From assembly GCA_963457665.1 (NCBI GenBank), contig OY735215.1:26240597-26304596 (forward strand): a stretch of DNA of 64,000 bases. The letters are read 5' to 3'. How positions within the stretch are numbered: the first letter of the stretch is position 1; every line of letters begins with the position of its first letter. The notes below the pieces were generated by a model. That model did not search any database and was not told where the DNA came from. It saw only the letters and a list, made by a program, of their open reading frames with translations. This document shows positions 1 to 12,720 of the stretch, in pieces. Both the position numbers and the translations under genes were made by a program. The stretch comes from Thysanoteuthis rhombus. Its lineage: Eukaryota; Mollusca; Cephalopoda; Oegopsida; Thysanoteuthidae.

Positions 1-1184
1 TAAAAGAATAATTTTGATATGAGAATTTCGTACAATCTTTCTTCTTACTAATAATACAAAGATTACAATAAAATTGTTGTATAGTTTCAGACGTTTTTAT
101 CATCAAGTATCGCTTTGTGGTCAAAAGTCTGTGAACATAGCTATAACAGCTCAAAAACCTCCAGCAATGTCTCCATTTACATTGGATCTGAAAAAAATAT
201 GCAATTACTTAGAATCAGATATTATCAGATAATATTTCAATTGTAAACACCTACTTAATTGAAATATTGATTTTACTACATGACTTTGATGTGAAACAAC
301 AAAAAATATCCTATGACTTTTAAACTAATGTAGGACGTTTGGCCGTATATTTCACTTTCAAAGCAAAACAAAAGATGATAAATGAATCACATAAGAACCT
401 TTATACATTCAAATTTATTTAAAGAGAAAAAAATTTAATCTATACAAATTAAATGGAAACATTATTTTTTTTTTTTAAACCTTTTCCAATGACATTTAAT
501 TCCTGTTAGTTGAATTCTGGTTATATTTTTTTTAGATACTTCAATAGGCTACATTGTAACTTTAGTTTCATGTATTTCAGGCCTCTGACTTTATTTCTAG
601 CATTCCCATGCATACCTACCCAATATGACTCGAGGTCACATTATTGGTGGAGTGAATCATTTAGAAATTTCTCTGTTCCTTTAGCTTTTGCTGCAAACAG
701 CACGGCATACCACTGAAACTTACCTCTCTTTGTGAAATGAGTTGGTACCATCTATGCCAGTAGTTCTCAAAGTGTGGTCCGCAGACCCTTATGGTTCCAC
801 AAGACCAATGTAAGGAAAATCATTCCGAAAAACATGAAGAGAAACATTATTAAAAGGTTTATTCTTTAGAAGTTACTTTTTTTTTTATTGCAGCATTATA
901 GTGAATATGAAAGTGATAAAAAGATATTTCAATTTTAATTGAATTTTTGCTTAAAATTAAAACTATAAAACGATGATCATGTTTTCAGATATACTATCAA
1001 AGGTGAGTTTTATAATTTTGATTGTGGATTTAGGTCTCAAGTCATTTTCATTGTTTAAGAAGTTAATTTGATTCATGATTATTTGATTTTATTGTTTAGT
1101 TTTGAATATATATGAATAGAATGTCAACATTAACTTGGCTCAGCATTTGTTTTACAATGAGCTATCATAGAGACAATGCGCACT

Positions 1185-1400
1185 CTCTCCAATACCTCAG
1201 TCTCCTGTACCTCCCACCATCCCAACCTCTGACAGCTCAGCCTAACATACAATCATCGCCATTTTTTAGGTCTGGGAACACTCAAAAACTTTTCCCATGT
1301 AAAATAACGGTTATTGCTTCTTTGCTTTATGCCATTTCTGCTTACAAAATGATTCATGGGAACACTCTATTTTTGGACAACGGGAGAAAACCTGTAGCTC
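1185..1400 (+). repeat. Dispersed repeat nested in the hAT element (second copy at 38130-38330)
   Basis: The sequence around CCATTTTTTAGGTCTGGGAA and the following segment containing TTATGCCATTTCTGC match a segment in MRE11 intron 5 (38130-38330), including the shared order of GGGAACACTC, ATTGCTTCTT and GCTCTATTTTTG-like blocks. The family is unnamed; it lies between the hAT left end and the transposase remains. Confidence 0.6.
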
Positions 1401-1509
1401 TCTAGTGTCACGCTAAGTTGCAATGTTAGTTTGCGAATAATCATTCGGATTATGAAGGAGAAAGAAAAAAATGTGAATTCGATGAAAGGAAAATCATTCA
1501 TTACAACCT

Positions 1510-2464
1510 TTCACATGAAAAATGAAAAAGCCCCAGAAACTTCTGACAGAATAAGTCATTATATTGCATTAGCTGTAGAAGGACATGTACAATAGCTAAG
1601 ACAGTTGTGAAGCCCTCTGCAGCAGATACGTGTGAAAAGTCAGTAAAAGAAACCATGGCAGTTCTACTTTCTAATGGTACAATTACTCACCACATTACAT
1701 ATTTATCAGCTAACATTGAGACTGAATTGGTAACTCATCTTCAAAATGGTTCATCGTTTCCTGTGAAAAGATACTCATACTGTTGTTCAAATTAAGAGAT
1801 GAGCTAGCTGCTTTTTTGATTGAATATAATTTCTATTGAGAAGAATGATAATTTTTTTTTAAGTTTTAAGTTTTTGATACCAATGATAATATTAGGCCTT
1901 CAATAAGAAATTAGAATTTTAAAAAACTTGCTTACAAAACTGTGAGCTTGAAAGTATTCCTATTTTTTTTAAAATTTCCATTGAACTAGGTGGTAACATC
2001 AATGCAAACAATCTTCGAACGTTTCTTAATGAAGTGCATCAACATTTGGAGGATCTTTATGATTCAGTGAGTAAATACTTTTCAAGCGATCAAAATATCA
2101 TGTGAGAAAATAATGTTTTGATCAGAGATCCATTCAACGTACAAGGATGAATAGCAAATGTTAATACAGCAAAATATGAGATGTTTGACAACTTTCCAGT
2201 TTCCGCTTCGTAAGCACCATTTAAAAGACTGCCACTTCTAGAATTTTGATGGACACAGCCGTCAGAAAAGGCTATCAAAGTACTTCTCTCTACTCAAACA
2301 GCGTATTCATAAAAATAGGATTTTATACATATGCAAAGATAAATACTAATCATCATATCAGACTGAATGCTGAGGCAGATATAAGAATCCAGCTATTTAC
2401 CATTAGACAAGATTTTGAAAAGATTTGTAAAAACAGAAATGGTTTCATTCATTCATCCTATTAA
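1510..2464 (+). pseudogene. hAT transposase pseudogene (ZBED5/SCAND3-like)
   Basis: Recognisable pieces occur in shifting frames. About 1585-1795 encodes IAKTVVKPSAADTCEK and MAVLLSNGTI, matching the segment of ZBED5-like proteins before the catalytic core. About 1990-2230 gives a HLEDLYDSVSKYF-like segment. About 2300-2464 gives the hATC dimerisation domain (RLNAEADIRIQL then RQDFEKICKNRN). Stops and frameshifts separate them. Confidence 0.75.
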
Positions 2465-3029
2465 CCTTTCTTTTATTTCCCTTTCTCTTCAATTGTGATG
2501 GATCATTTTTTTCACTATAATTCACTATAATTCAATGGAAAAATTCTTTAGAGGTCCAATCATTCTTTGAAAATATCAAAAGGTTGACGGGGGAAAAAAG
2601 TTTGAGAACCACTGGTCTAGGGGATGAATATTTGGTCAGGAGGGTTCAATTAATTCTTTTCCATTGGTCAACAACTCATTACAATACCATGCAAAATTAA
2701 ACTATGAGGTCTATACTTGCCTCTAGAGAACAGTATCACAACAGCTTTTTTTTTTCCTTCCCAATTAACTAATGTATTAATATTTTAGTGCATGTAATTA
2801 TAATGTTTAGCTACCCATGAGCCATCATTATTTTTCCTTTCCTTTTGTTCTTCTCTCTCTCATTCTCATTTCCTTCTTGCTGTTTGACTGACTCTGGCTC
2901 TGTTGTTTGGCAGTAGAAAGGATTGTACACCAATAGCAAGCCAAAGAGTTTACTTTCTTCATTACCTGTAGGCCAATCATATTGTGGGGGTGTAGGATGA
3001 TCCAGCAGGTAACACACACAAATTACCCA

Positions 3030-3090
3030 TTGAAAAGGCATGGATCCATCTCTTCCTAGCTATGGGTAAAATAGAGCAGTTATGCCATCT
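3030..3090 (+). repeat. Fragment of dispersed repeat family A
   Basis: It contains AAAGGCATGGATCCATCTCT and CTATGGGTAAAATAGAGCAG, the diagnostic core of a family also present at 32375-32665 (-), 33490-33730, 42955-43115 and 56055-56345. The flanks at this copy are too diverged to set limits. Confidence 0.55.
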
Positions 3091-4224
3091 TATGTCCTCG
3101 TCACCTCTATGTCTATTTCACATATTGCAAACAGGGCTAGTGGAGCCCATTCAATGATGGCTGAAGCAGTAGCCAGCATAAGGACACAACTCACTTTCAC
3201 AATCGTATTATGATTCCCTCTTTCAAAGCTGCTTACAATTAGGTAGTTATACTCAGGGTAGACATTAAATATGAACTGACAGTTAATATTTTGTGACAAG
3301 ATCTTTGGTGGCTTGGACCTGTTGAAGTTTGAGTTGTCTGATTTCCCAAATAGAAATACTGGGCTATAGACATACAAGTGCGGTGGGTGGGGTTGTAAAT
3401 TTCGGGCAAAATGGTGTGATTTGGACAAAACCACGTAAATTTTCAGGCAAATTAAGCCTTCTTCCTCCTTCACCAAAGAGCTCCCATATGCTTCCTGCAC
3501 AAATTTTAATTCAGATAATATCTAATTTACATAAGTAAACTGAGATGAAATATCATTAATGCACATGAAAAACTCATATGCTAAAAATATCATAAGAAAT
3601 CATCTGAATTTAAATTTGAACAAGGTGTCCTATATTTCGTCTGGCAACCCTAGTCCAAGTACAACTTCATCTCATTTTTTTTTCCTCGTAATTTCCTCTT
3701 GTGCAGCACATGGTTCAGCTGCAAAAAGGAAACAGTCTCTTTCTCCGTCCTAGACAAGTCCCATATCTCTATGACTAAGCAAGAAAAGAGACTTTGAACT
3801 TTGTCTTCCCTCACTTTACCCACATAACAATTGATAAGAATGAATTTGAATTACTGGGACATTAGTGAGTTCCCGCAATTGCTGATAATAGATAAAGAAC
3901 CTGACAGTTAATGAAGAAGTACTTATTCACTTCATTAGAAATGAATAGTAAGGAGATATTTTCTCTTATTAAAACAAAAATGAATAAGAGAGAAAGAGAG
4001 GATGGTAACTATTGTAAGCAACATATCAACCTAAACCTCTTAATACTAAGCATTTGACACTAATCATTTATACAAGTCTCTATTATCACACTACTTACCT
4101 AAAGGCTTTTAAAATAGACTTGTGTTAAACTCTAGTCAAAACCCAGAGTTTACTTCAGTGTTTCTGTATTGAACAGCAAGAACAATGAGAGTAAAAACAA
4201 TCCATCCTAAATTTTGGGGAGTAA

Positions 4225-4510
4225 AAATTAACATTACCTTTCCATGATTTGAAATCACGACTAACTGATGGATAGTGGTGTCTCCCATCGACTGAGCTAA
4301 ATTGACGAGTCTTACATAGCTACCAAAATTTATGCTAGAAATATGCATAAATAAACACATCTATAAAATTGACATTTCCCTACCATGATCTGAAATCATG
4401 ACCTGGTGCATGGTAACTAACTCGCTTACCATCTGAGCCAGATTGACAAGTCTTACATACCTATGGAGTTTATCATACAGATATGCAAGGGTTTATTTCA
4501 TTCTGATAAA
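4225..4510 (-). repeat. Tandem dimer of a tRNA-like SINE unit
   Basis: Two units of about 142 bp lie in direct tandem on the minus strand. Each has an A-box-like segment (TTAGCTCAGTCGATGG in one, TGGCTCAGATGG in the other) and a B-box-like segment around GTGATTTCAAATCATGG / ATGATTTCAGATCATGG, followed by a shared tail with ATATGCATAAATAAA-like sequence. This is read as a tRNA-derived SINE dimer, not a functional tRNA. Confidence 0.6.
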
Positions 4511-4789
4511 TAAGTACATTTATACTAACCATCTTAAATCAGAATAGAAGTGGGATTGGAGTTTGACCTTGCAGCATCCAGGCTTGTTATTGTTGTTATC
4601 TCTCTGAATTTGTGTTGATAGCTGTTGAATGCAGGCAGCTTATCGGAAAATTGGGATAAACAAACAAGTTAGTGATTTTATGAAAATAGATCAAACAAGG
4701 AAATTACCTTAATGTAAATATACATGTACAAAGCAGTCTAATTTAATGCAACAGTAGTCATTATATATGCCTGTAATATGATGCTGTTT

Positions 4790-4920
4790 CAATGTTGGGA
4801 ACATACTTTTGCCATAGTGGGTAATATCAGGTTTTGTCATTTTTAGTTATCCATACTTCAGCTTCTCCATGAAACACTTGTAAATTCAAGTGGGCTTTCA
4901 TCACATATGGTTTAGGAAAG
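4790..4920 (+). repeat. Dispersed repeat shared with MRE11 intron 1
   Basis: ACATACTTTTGCCATAGTGG, ATATCAGGTTTTGT and GTGGGCTTTCATCACA recur in the same order at about 31035-31120. No coding content was recognised. Confidence 0.6.
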
Positions 4921-5649
4921 GCGACTCAACAGCCACTTGACCTTTGAATTGAGTTGACAGGTAACAGCAAACAAATGTATTTTTCACTATATTTCAAGTA
5001 AAAATAAGTAATATCTACTTTCAGAATCCAGTCAAGTAATCATTATATTAACTAATTTTTGATGAATCCTATATTTCTATAATGGCTACTTTATAATGTG
5101 ACCAGTTTTTCACAAAGCAACAGACACTGGCTTTTGAATTTAGAGGACATCATATTGTAGTACAGTTTTGTTCCAACCAATTCGTTGGATCTGTTAAGAT
5201 AGGCTGGCCAAAATTTTAAATTTCTTAACCCATTATTACAAGAGATAAAACATCAGTTTACTGATAGGACATTGAAATTAACATACAGTTACATCGGATA
5301 ACTTGAGGAGAGACAGAAAGATAGAGCTGAAAGATAGTATGAGTAAGTCAGTCTTACGTCAAAATTTAGCATATTTCTTGAGAAAGCTATAAGTACTTAT
5401 TCCATTTTTATTTTTTGGCAAGCTTGCAATAAATTCTAAAATCAAACCAAAGATACTTATTTAATCAGAGACAACGTCATGACTAGTCAGTCTGATCATC
5501 TCTGATGGAGCTAATATGATCCTCTTATTTCAATTGATAATTTCCAGTCAACCCCAGGAAGTGCCACTTTGTTGACTTAAAATGAGCCATAACAAGTTGT
5601 GATAACCCAACATATTTATTTTTCAAGTACTTTCATTGTGTAATGCTTA

Positions 5650-5680
5650 TTCTTTTAGGTTGATGCAAAAGTTACCAACA
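5650..5680 (+). repeat. Possible mariner terminal repeat remnant
   Basis: TTTAGGTTGATGCAAAAGTT resembles the ends of Hsmar1-type mariners and the end seen near 19927-19957. No partner end or transposase was found beside it. Confidence 0.35.
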
Positions 5681-5929
5681 TATTTTGAAAAAATCTTTTT
5701 TTCAAATTAACTAATGGCATTTTCTTTGACAAACCCTCTGTGTATTTCTAAGATGAGCCATTATCTCTATTATAAACAGATTTATTTGAACTGGTGTCCT
5801 CAACCTGCTTGCTATAGTTACATAGTTTTGGTTACTGTACCTACAGTCTTCTTCGGGTGCCTGTTGTATCTATTAACCCTCTTGGAATTTTGAAGTGAAC
5901 CCTTTATTTAATCTAGAGTGTAGAAATTT

Positions 5930-6420
5930 GACTCATACTGCCAACCAAGGAAAAACTTGACTTTTCCGAGACAAATTTTTCACAGACTGATGAACGAAAG
6001 TTTGACAAATATCTCATGGAACTCCAACACAGAGCAATGCAATGTGAATTCAGAGATATTTCCAATAGTTCTTTTAAAGATATTTCTTGGTTACCTGCCT
6101 CAGGGAGCACCTTTTTGGGGAACCTGAATTAATTCATGACTAAGCCATTCAGGTAGGACAAGGGACTGAAGAGACAAGACAAACAAGCTAAAATCTTAGC
6201 TGCCTCAGCAGAAGTTCAAAATATGGACATAAATGCAGTAAATCATTGATACAGACACTCAAGCATTAAAAATTTCAAAATCCACCTGTCGAGAGCTGAT
6301 AACAAAAAGCCAGCCCAAACTCAGAATCGCATTCATTCTTGCAAACTGTGTGGTGTTAATTACCAAAGGAATAATTTTGCAGAATACCATGGATCCATTG
6401 TTTATTCTCCATTTTCTTTG
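5930..6420 (+). pseudogene. Ty3/gypsy-like gag remnant
   Basis: Plus-strand frames, interrupted by stops and frameshifts, give KFDKYLMELQHRAMQCEF, then REHLFGEPELIHD and AIQVGQGTEETRQ, then a RIHSCKLCG segment. This order matches invertebrate Ty3/gypsy Gag: the capsid C-terminal part, then the linker and the Cys motif before the zinc knuckle. No LTRs, protease or polymerase were identified. Confidence 0.65.
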
Positions 6421-7931
6421 AGTATACTACTTATTTGCTGTCTTCCCAAAGGATAATCCTACCATCAATGAAGAACCAGTTACTGGCCAGATCATTAAGA
6501 AATCTTCTAATGCTATCAAAAAGGAGTTGAAAACATTGCTGATATCTATCTACCAACTTGAAAACACCAAACACGCTAAAAATCCACTTAATCAGTAACA
6601 AGATTAAAATCTTGCAAGACTCTTCAGATGGAATTTAAATCACATTTAGTAAAATTGGCAAATCCTGAACAATCTCCTAAACCATATTATCATACAGAAT
6701 TAAAAAGTGTAGAAAAAAGAAGAAGACAAACATTGGTTCATTGTGAAAACAGAAAAAAAAAAACATGGATTTCAGGAATCAATCATAACTTGCACCATAT
6801 CTTCAATACAGGTTTGGATTCTGATAGAGAAAAACTCCATAATAACCAAAAATGTATAAACAATCTCCAATATAAACACAAATTAACTCAGAGAATAAAT
6901 ACCTTGATAAAGAACATATAATCAAAAACACCCTGAAACAATCAAAGGGATCTGAGAAAAGAACTATATATAATACAACATACTTGATAAACAAGATCCA
7001 AACAAAGTGAATTGGAAAATCAAATAAAGTAATTATCTCCCCTGCACCACTTGGAATTAAATACAAATTTTAAAAAAACATCTCCAACTCATACAAAAAA
7101 AAACAACATGCAAGCAAGAAATCATATTTTTCTCACCTTACTCTCAGGTCAAAGACAAAAAAATTATCTAATAAGGGATAATGTTGTGTAACCATATCAA
7201 TACTCCTACTAAACAGCTGTTGCTGATACTAACCAATTACATTTAATGATACTAATTCTAAGAGACAACTACGTCCCTTTGCTGTGACGTAACTTACATT
7301 TCTATAATACTGTATTAAACATCTTCTTTAACTGAATACATGTCCATCTATTGTCTTGCTTTCATCTACTATTCATCAATACTCTGTCTATCAACAAATA
7401 AAACAGATTATTGCTTTATGATGTGTGTTCTGGATCATTTTTTGTTTGATAATGGAGACATTTTATGTCAGACCATCAATAGTGGGACATCTAATGTCAA
7501 TCGAATCCACTAATATTGGCCAGCAGTTTTAGCTTGCTGGTCATTGCAATAAGATGTGTGTCCTGAAGCATTTTTTTTTCACTTGTTAATAGCAGTATAA
7601 AAAGTTCATGGTTATACATTTGAATTGAGATGTTTTTCGTTGTTGCTTCATTTTAGAAAAAAAAATACCAAATCTGTTCACAGGGAAGAGTGCATAGTTT
7701 GGAACGGCGGGTAGGAAGTATTTTCTCGAGGAAAATTTTATTCCCCTACCTCAATGCAAGTGACCAGTGAACCAAGAAAATCAAACTGTTCATTAGAGCA
7801 GATTAATTTAATTCAATTTATATTTATATAATTTGATTTTAATTTGGTTCAGATGATGAGCACTGAAAAAATAATAACAAAATCATCATAAAACCAATAA
7901 ATGCACAAAAAATTACCGAATTTATCATTCA

Positions 7932-7952
7932 TATATATACATACATATATAT

Positions 7953-8001
<49 letters not shown>

Positions 8002-8008
8002 TATATAA

Positions 8009-8069
<61 letters not shown>
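7932..8069. repeat. (TA)n microsatellite
   Basis: Nearly pure TA with occasional TATATAAA variants, left border of the 8.07-8.52 kb unit. Spurious Tyr-Ile frames here are not genes. Confidence 0.95.
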
Positions 8070-8071
<2 letters not shown>

Positions 8072-8520
8072 GTGTACTTTAGAGAGTGAGACAGACTCGG
8101 GAGTGAAGTTTTTGGTGGTAAGGTTTATTAATCCTTATATGTCAATAGTCCATACATGTTTCGGGATTTCTCCCATCATCAGTGGTTTGTGTTATGTGAG
8201 TGGGAATTAAAATGTACCATGTGGAACCAGAGTCCACTGCCAGGGGCTATGCATTGTGGGTAGGTTTTGTTGTCAGGGCTACTAGAGGCCTCATGCTGAA
8301 TGTAAGAATGACCAGGAGGTATTGGGATTTCGGTAAAGCAGCAGCAGTTGGTCTTGGGGAGGGCAGAGTGTGTCAAGGTAGGGGGTAGTGTTGTGGAGGT
8401 GGATTTTTTGGTATGTTTGGGATAGTGTAGGAGGGGTGGTGGGGTCAAGGAGCTACATAGGTATGAACCTTAAAAGTTACTGAAAATGTTACTGTAAATG
8501 TTTTGGCTTTGATTTGGACA
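8070..8520 (-). repeat. Unit between two (TA)n tracts carrying a hammerhead-ribozyme-like motif
   Basis: About 450 bp of non-repetitive sequence lies between the two large TA tracts. Read on the minus strand it contains CACTGATGATGGGAGAAATC and then CCGAAACATGTATGG (8150-8185), followed by ATAAACCTTACC. The layout resembles the 3' region of Penelope-like or related retroelements, but no reverse transcriptase is present. An antisense Pro/His-rich frame of 89 codons (8179-8448) has no recognisable domain. Confidence 0.4.
8150..8185 (-). ncRNA. Hammerhead-ribozyme-like motif
   Basis: The minus strand reads CCA, CUGAUGA, U, GGG-AGAAAU-CCC, GAAA, C-AU-G, UA, UGG. The invariant CUGAUGA and GAAA boxes are present, a 3-bp stem II is closed by GGG/CCC, stem I is CCA/UGG, and stem III would be only two pairs. 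There is an extra U before stem II compared with the canonical core. Activity is not established. Confidence 0.4.
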
Positions 8521-8831
<311 letters not shown>

Positions 8832-8865
8832 GTACATGATTAGTCAGTATCTACAAAGTTAGAAG

Positions 8866-9452
8866 AGATATCAGTTATTTTGCCTCTCAAGCCTGTTTTG
8901 CCCCACTATCAACTGATAATGAGCCTGGCGATTTAGTTAAACAGAGTTCCTTCCCTTAGACTTTGATTAGGGTTGTTGTCAAGGCAACGGTACCGGATAT
9001 AGGAGGCACTCGCACTACTTATTCTCTTTCGTGCTATGGACGAAGTTCAACGTGACATGAATTTTCCACTTGACCAAAATCTGTGATCCTTATAAATCAT
9101 TATTCCTTCCTAATCAGGTTGGACTGTCTCTTCTTATTTCATCTATCGTAATATTCGTTAATGCTTTGATAATGTGAAAAAAATTGCAAATTATTTGTAT
9201 TCCACTCGTTTGTGGACTGTAGTCTAGATAGTACTACTTTTTTACGTTCTGGTTTACCCTGTGTTCGTTCACTCGACTCGATTACTTGATTACTACTTCT
9301 ATAAAAACGCTATGTATATAATTTTGTGTGTAACACGTTTAAAAGAGCACACGGGTACTACACTATGATCCTAGCTGAAGTGTTCGTGGGCGACACTTCG
9401 ATCTAAGCAGAGCGCATAGACACTCTGATCTGGGGCAAAAGTGCCGATATCT
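8866..9452. mobile_element. Possible 587-bp non-autonomous inverted-repeat element
   Basis: The left edge AGATATCAGTTATTTTGCC (8866-8884) is an inverted match (15 of 19) to the right edge at 9434-9452. The interior is richer in G+C than its surroundings, has no ORF, and near its right side holds a 7-bp hairpin (GAAGTGT / ACACTTC). No target-site duplication was resolved. Confidence 0.4.
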
Positions 9453-12255
9453 GTTATTCCGTCAGTTTTTGAATAAACATTGACATTTTTTTCAGGGTAG
9501 TATTATTAAAAAGCTGGATGAACGATAAAGAGTCAGAATTATTTTACTTCTAGTGACTTTGTTAAAACTTTATTTCTATTCGGACAAACTTGAACCGGTA
9601 CATCAAGATAGAAGCGAAAAGTGTCTGTTGATTTTATTTTTTTATTTTAAAAATGTCAAATGGAATTTAAAGTCTCAGGGCCCCAAGACTGAGTGTAATA
9701 AATTTGTAGTAATTCTCATTCGTAACGGTAATAATGTCCGTTTTAGTTGGAAGAATGTGTCAGATAAGACCCTAGAATTCATCTCTACTTCAAAATTTAG
9801 ACTGAATTTTCTTTTACACCCTTCTTAAATCGACGATTATGCGTAATCACTTGTTTAGAACCAATGGTTAACTGATCTGATCATTGTTTGCCTTTTTAAC
9901 GTTATTTTAGACGGAGTTATCATTTTTAGTCAGTTAATTTTCTACAAAAACTAATTGCTTGAACAAACATTTCTATAAAAATAAACTACGGCCAACCACA
10001 ACTTTTAGATTTGATAAAAAAAATAAGCCTGGAGTAAAGACTTCAAAAAATTTTGTATGTCGAGAAAATCGTAAAATGTTTCTTTAAGAATCATTGATTT
10101 ACGAATAAATAAGTTATTAAAATAAAATGGCTTTCAAGAACATAGGATGCCCAATCTGAAATTCTTGGCCAGTGGTCAACTGGCACCAACTGGTGTAGTT
10201 ATTGCATTAGCAGTCGAAAGAGAGAATATCAACCCAGAATTTTTGTGATAAAAAGCAATAATTATGAGATGAAGTAAAATTAATAATAGTGAAAAAACTT
10301 TCATTTTGAAATGATATTTAAAAAAGAATGTTGGACAAAGCCAACTTCTGCCCAAAGCCTGATTCCAGTTGTAAAGTTCAAAACAAACTCATTTTGCTAT
10401 TTTATACATGAGACTGGCACCCTAACTATCACTGAGCGTAGATGCCAGGAATTTATGGAGAAAAGCTGGAGACCAAAATCAAATAATTAAATTTCAAAAA
10501 TGGATAACGTTCTGAAAGCAATTTTCACAAGCCCTTATGCTCCCATGAATTTTTTGCAACTATGTATAGCGGTAGTTAGATAGTTAATCTCTGAGGATAA
10601 TAGCCCCGTCCTTTTGAGTGCAGTGGGGAGGTACAGACTGGGAGAAAAGGTCCTCTGAAACTACACATTATACTTTGATCCTTAGTCAGGTATAACTATG
10701 GACAAAGCAACAGACAAGGAGGTACCTAAACAATTTCTTCAGGTATTTGTAATGTATAATGATACACAGATCGCCACTAAAATCAATTTATTCATCTTCC
10801 TTCACCTTATAATGTTTTTTCTCTTGTTAAAAATAATAATGTAGAGTGAAATCTCACATTTTCTTTTTATTGTCTCATAATGCAAAAAAAGGTACTTCTT
10901 TGTTATCCGCAGCTCAATCAAATTGTGATTCCTACTTCCAAAGCAACTTATTATTGAGTAGACTATGGGCAATCATTTTTTATTTGCTTCTGGCCCATGG
11001 CTGGCAAGCTTCTGGCCAGAGTTGTCAAATTGACTTTTTTTGAGCCAAATTTTATGAATTTGGCTTCAGTTGGGTTTTTTGCCTTCCTCTGGTATCTTTT
11101 TTTTTCACTTAGATGGCTTTAAAATATCTGTTTATTTTTTACCTTTGTAAATCATGAAATATATAAGTACAGAAAATCATTGATCACGTAGAATATAGAG
11201 AGATACTAAAATTGGCTCCACCTCAGTATTTTTATAGCTCATCTCTGACTCAAGTAAATCTTTAATTGCATCGAATTTATAATGTAATATGTAGACTTAA
11301 AGCTACATAAATTTGTTAGCTATTTGCTGATAACTTTTGAAAAATATTCAGCACTATTTTAAAAACGTATTTAGAATGTTGAAATTTTGTTTTCAAGTTT
11401 TTTCTTGTTTTTTTTTCAAAATCTGCAATTTAAAAATTGACTCGGAAGTATCAACAATATTTAGTTATTCCTTTATTCATTACAAGCATGAAGTTAGCTT
11501 AAAAATGTAAATATTTTGCCACTTTTTCACTATTCTAAAAACAGTTTTAGTCATAAATAACATTCTTGGTAATATTGAAAGCATATTCATTGACGATGTG
11601 ATGTATGTGTGTTATTAATGTGTTTGGTTGTTTCTGAATTAGCTGCACCCCCCCCCCCAACGCTGTTTCTGTCGAAAAAAACTCTTCCTTTTTGAAATGA
11701 ATTAGATTTTCTTATACATCTATTTTTCCACTTTCTGAACCTTTTCTTGACAGATATACCTATTTTGTCAGCTAGCAACCCCAATGAAAATCATTAGGTA
11801 TGCCCTTGCATCATCATCATCATCATGATTTCAATTTCGATTTCTTCAATGGTTTTTTATGCATTAAAAAGTTAAATATATACTATATACTGGAGCAAAC
11901 TAAAAACTGATTTTATATATGCATTGTATGTAACAGTTCAGATATATGTACTGATCCAACTTTTTTCTTTCTCTCTTTTTTCTTTTTTTCTTCCTTTCCT
12001 TTTTTTTCTTTCCATTTTAATTTCCCCTGGGCTAGATAATAAATACTAAAGAATAGTCAACAGAAAAAGAAGTTGAATTTTTAGGTGGATACAATTCGGC
12101 TGTTTCTTCTAATATATCATCAAATATATCCTTCTCACTGTACCAAATACGAAAATAAATGTTGGCAAAGCTGGTTTTTTGTAGGCGCTTTGTTCCTCCA
12201 TTTCGCCTATCCCTCGTCTACTCACTCACTTATACGCAATTACAGGTAACAGATA
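9453..12255. other. Intergenic AT-rich region, no gene recognised
   Basis: Only short frames occur (for example 91 codons at 9553-9828), none with a recognisable domain, splice context or conserved motif. It holds a C-run at 11647-11657, an ATC run near 11810, and a pyrimidine tract at 11960-12020. Confidence 0.5.
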
Positions 12256-12259
12256 ATGT

Positions 12260-12720
12260 ACCCTACAGATAACAGATTATGAAGAAGTACCTTCAGGCTT
12301 TTTTGGTATGAATTGAAGTGTAGTATCTGTTCCACGGCAGAGACCGAGGTGCCGGTACTGACACTTGCCTGCCGAATGGGCCGGAGATAGTATGTTGGTT
12401 GGCATCAAAGACCAAGTGCACCGGTGTAATGCATCAGCCAATGAGGTTATACTGAGGCTGCACATTGCTACACGCATTGAGAGCCTTTGGACTTGTCCTT
12501 GGGCTCTCTTATTATTATAACCGGGGCAGCACTGTCCCATTGCACTGAAAGGGATAGGTCGGGATTGTCCTGATGCTTTTGTGACTGCAGTTGCTTAGCA
12601 ACCATAGTCACATCGGCCGGAGCTATTTTTCATGGGTTCCTCCATTTTCCCAATGTAAAGCCTTGACCTTGTATCGCATTTTGCTCTGGTGGGAGAGTAA
12701 ATGAAGAGACAAAGAAATGA
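12260..12720. other. GC-richer island of unknown identity
   Basis: About 460 bp with visibly higher G+C than its surroundings. A minus-strand frame of 87 codons (12277-12540) is Cys/His-containing but unlike any family I know. It could be a retroelement 5' region. Confidence 0.3.

Larger units (their letters stand above)
758..2614 (+). mobile_element. hAT element (Charlie/Buster-like), degenerate, both TIRs present
   Basis: The left end starts CAGTAGTTCTCAAAGTGTGG and the right end finishes in GTTTGAGAACCACTG, which are imperfect inverted repeats of the hAT type. Flanking octamers at 750-757 (ATCTATGC) and 2615-2622 (GTCTAGGG) share TCTA in the register expected for an 8-bp duplication, now diverged. 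The interior carries broken pieces of a ZBED5/SCAND3-like transposase on the plus strand. The element is not autonomous. Confidence 0.8.

Noticed and set aside
3090..3500. 136-codon minus-strand frame
   Set aside because: No recognisable domain, no splice signals in register and composition like the surrounding non-coding DNA.
11800..11830. Possible CRISPR-like short repeats
   Set aside because: Only an ATC trinucleotide run; the window is eukaryotic and no spacer-repeat pattern exists.
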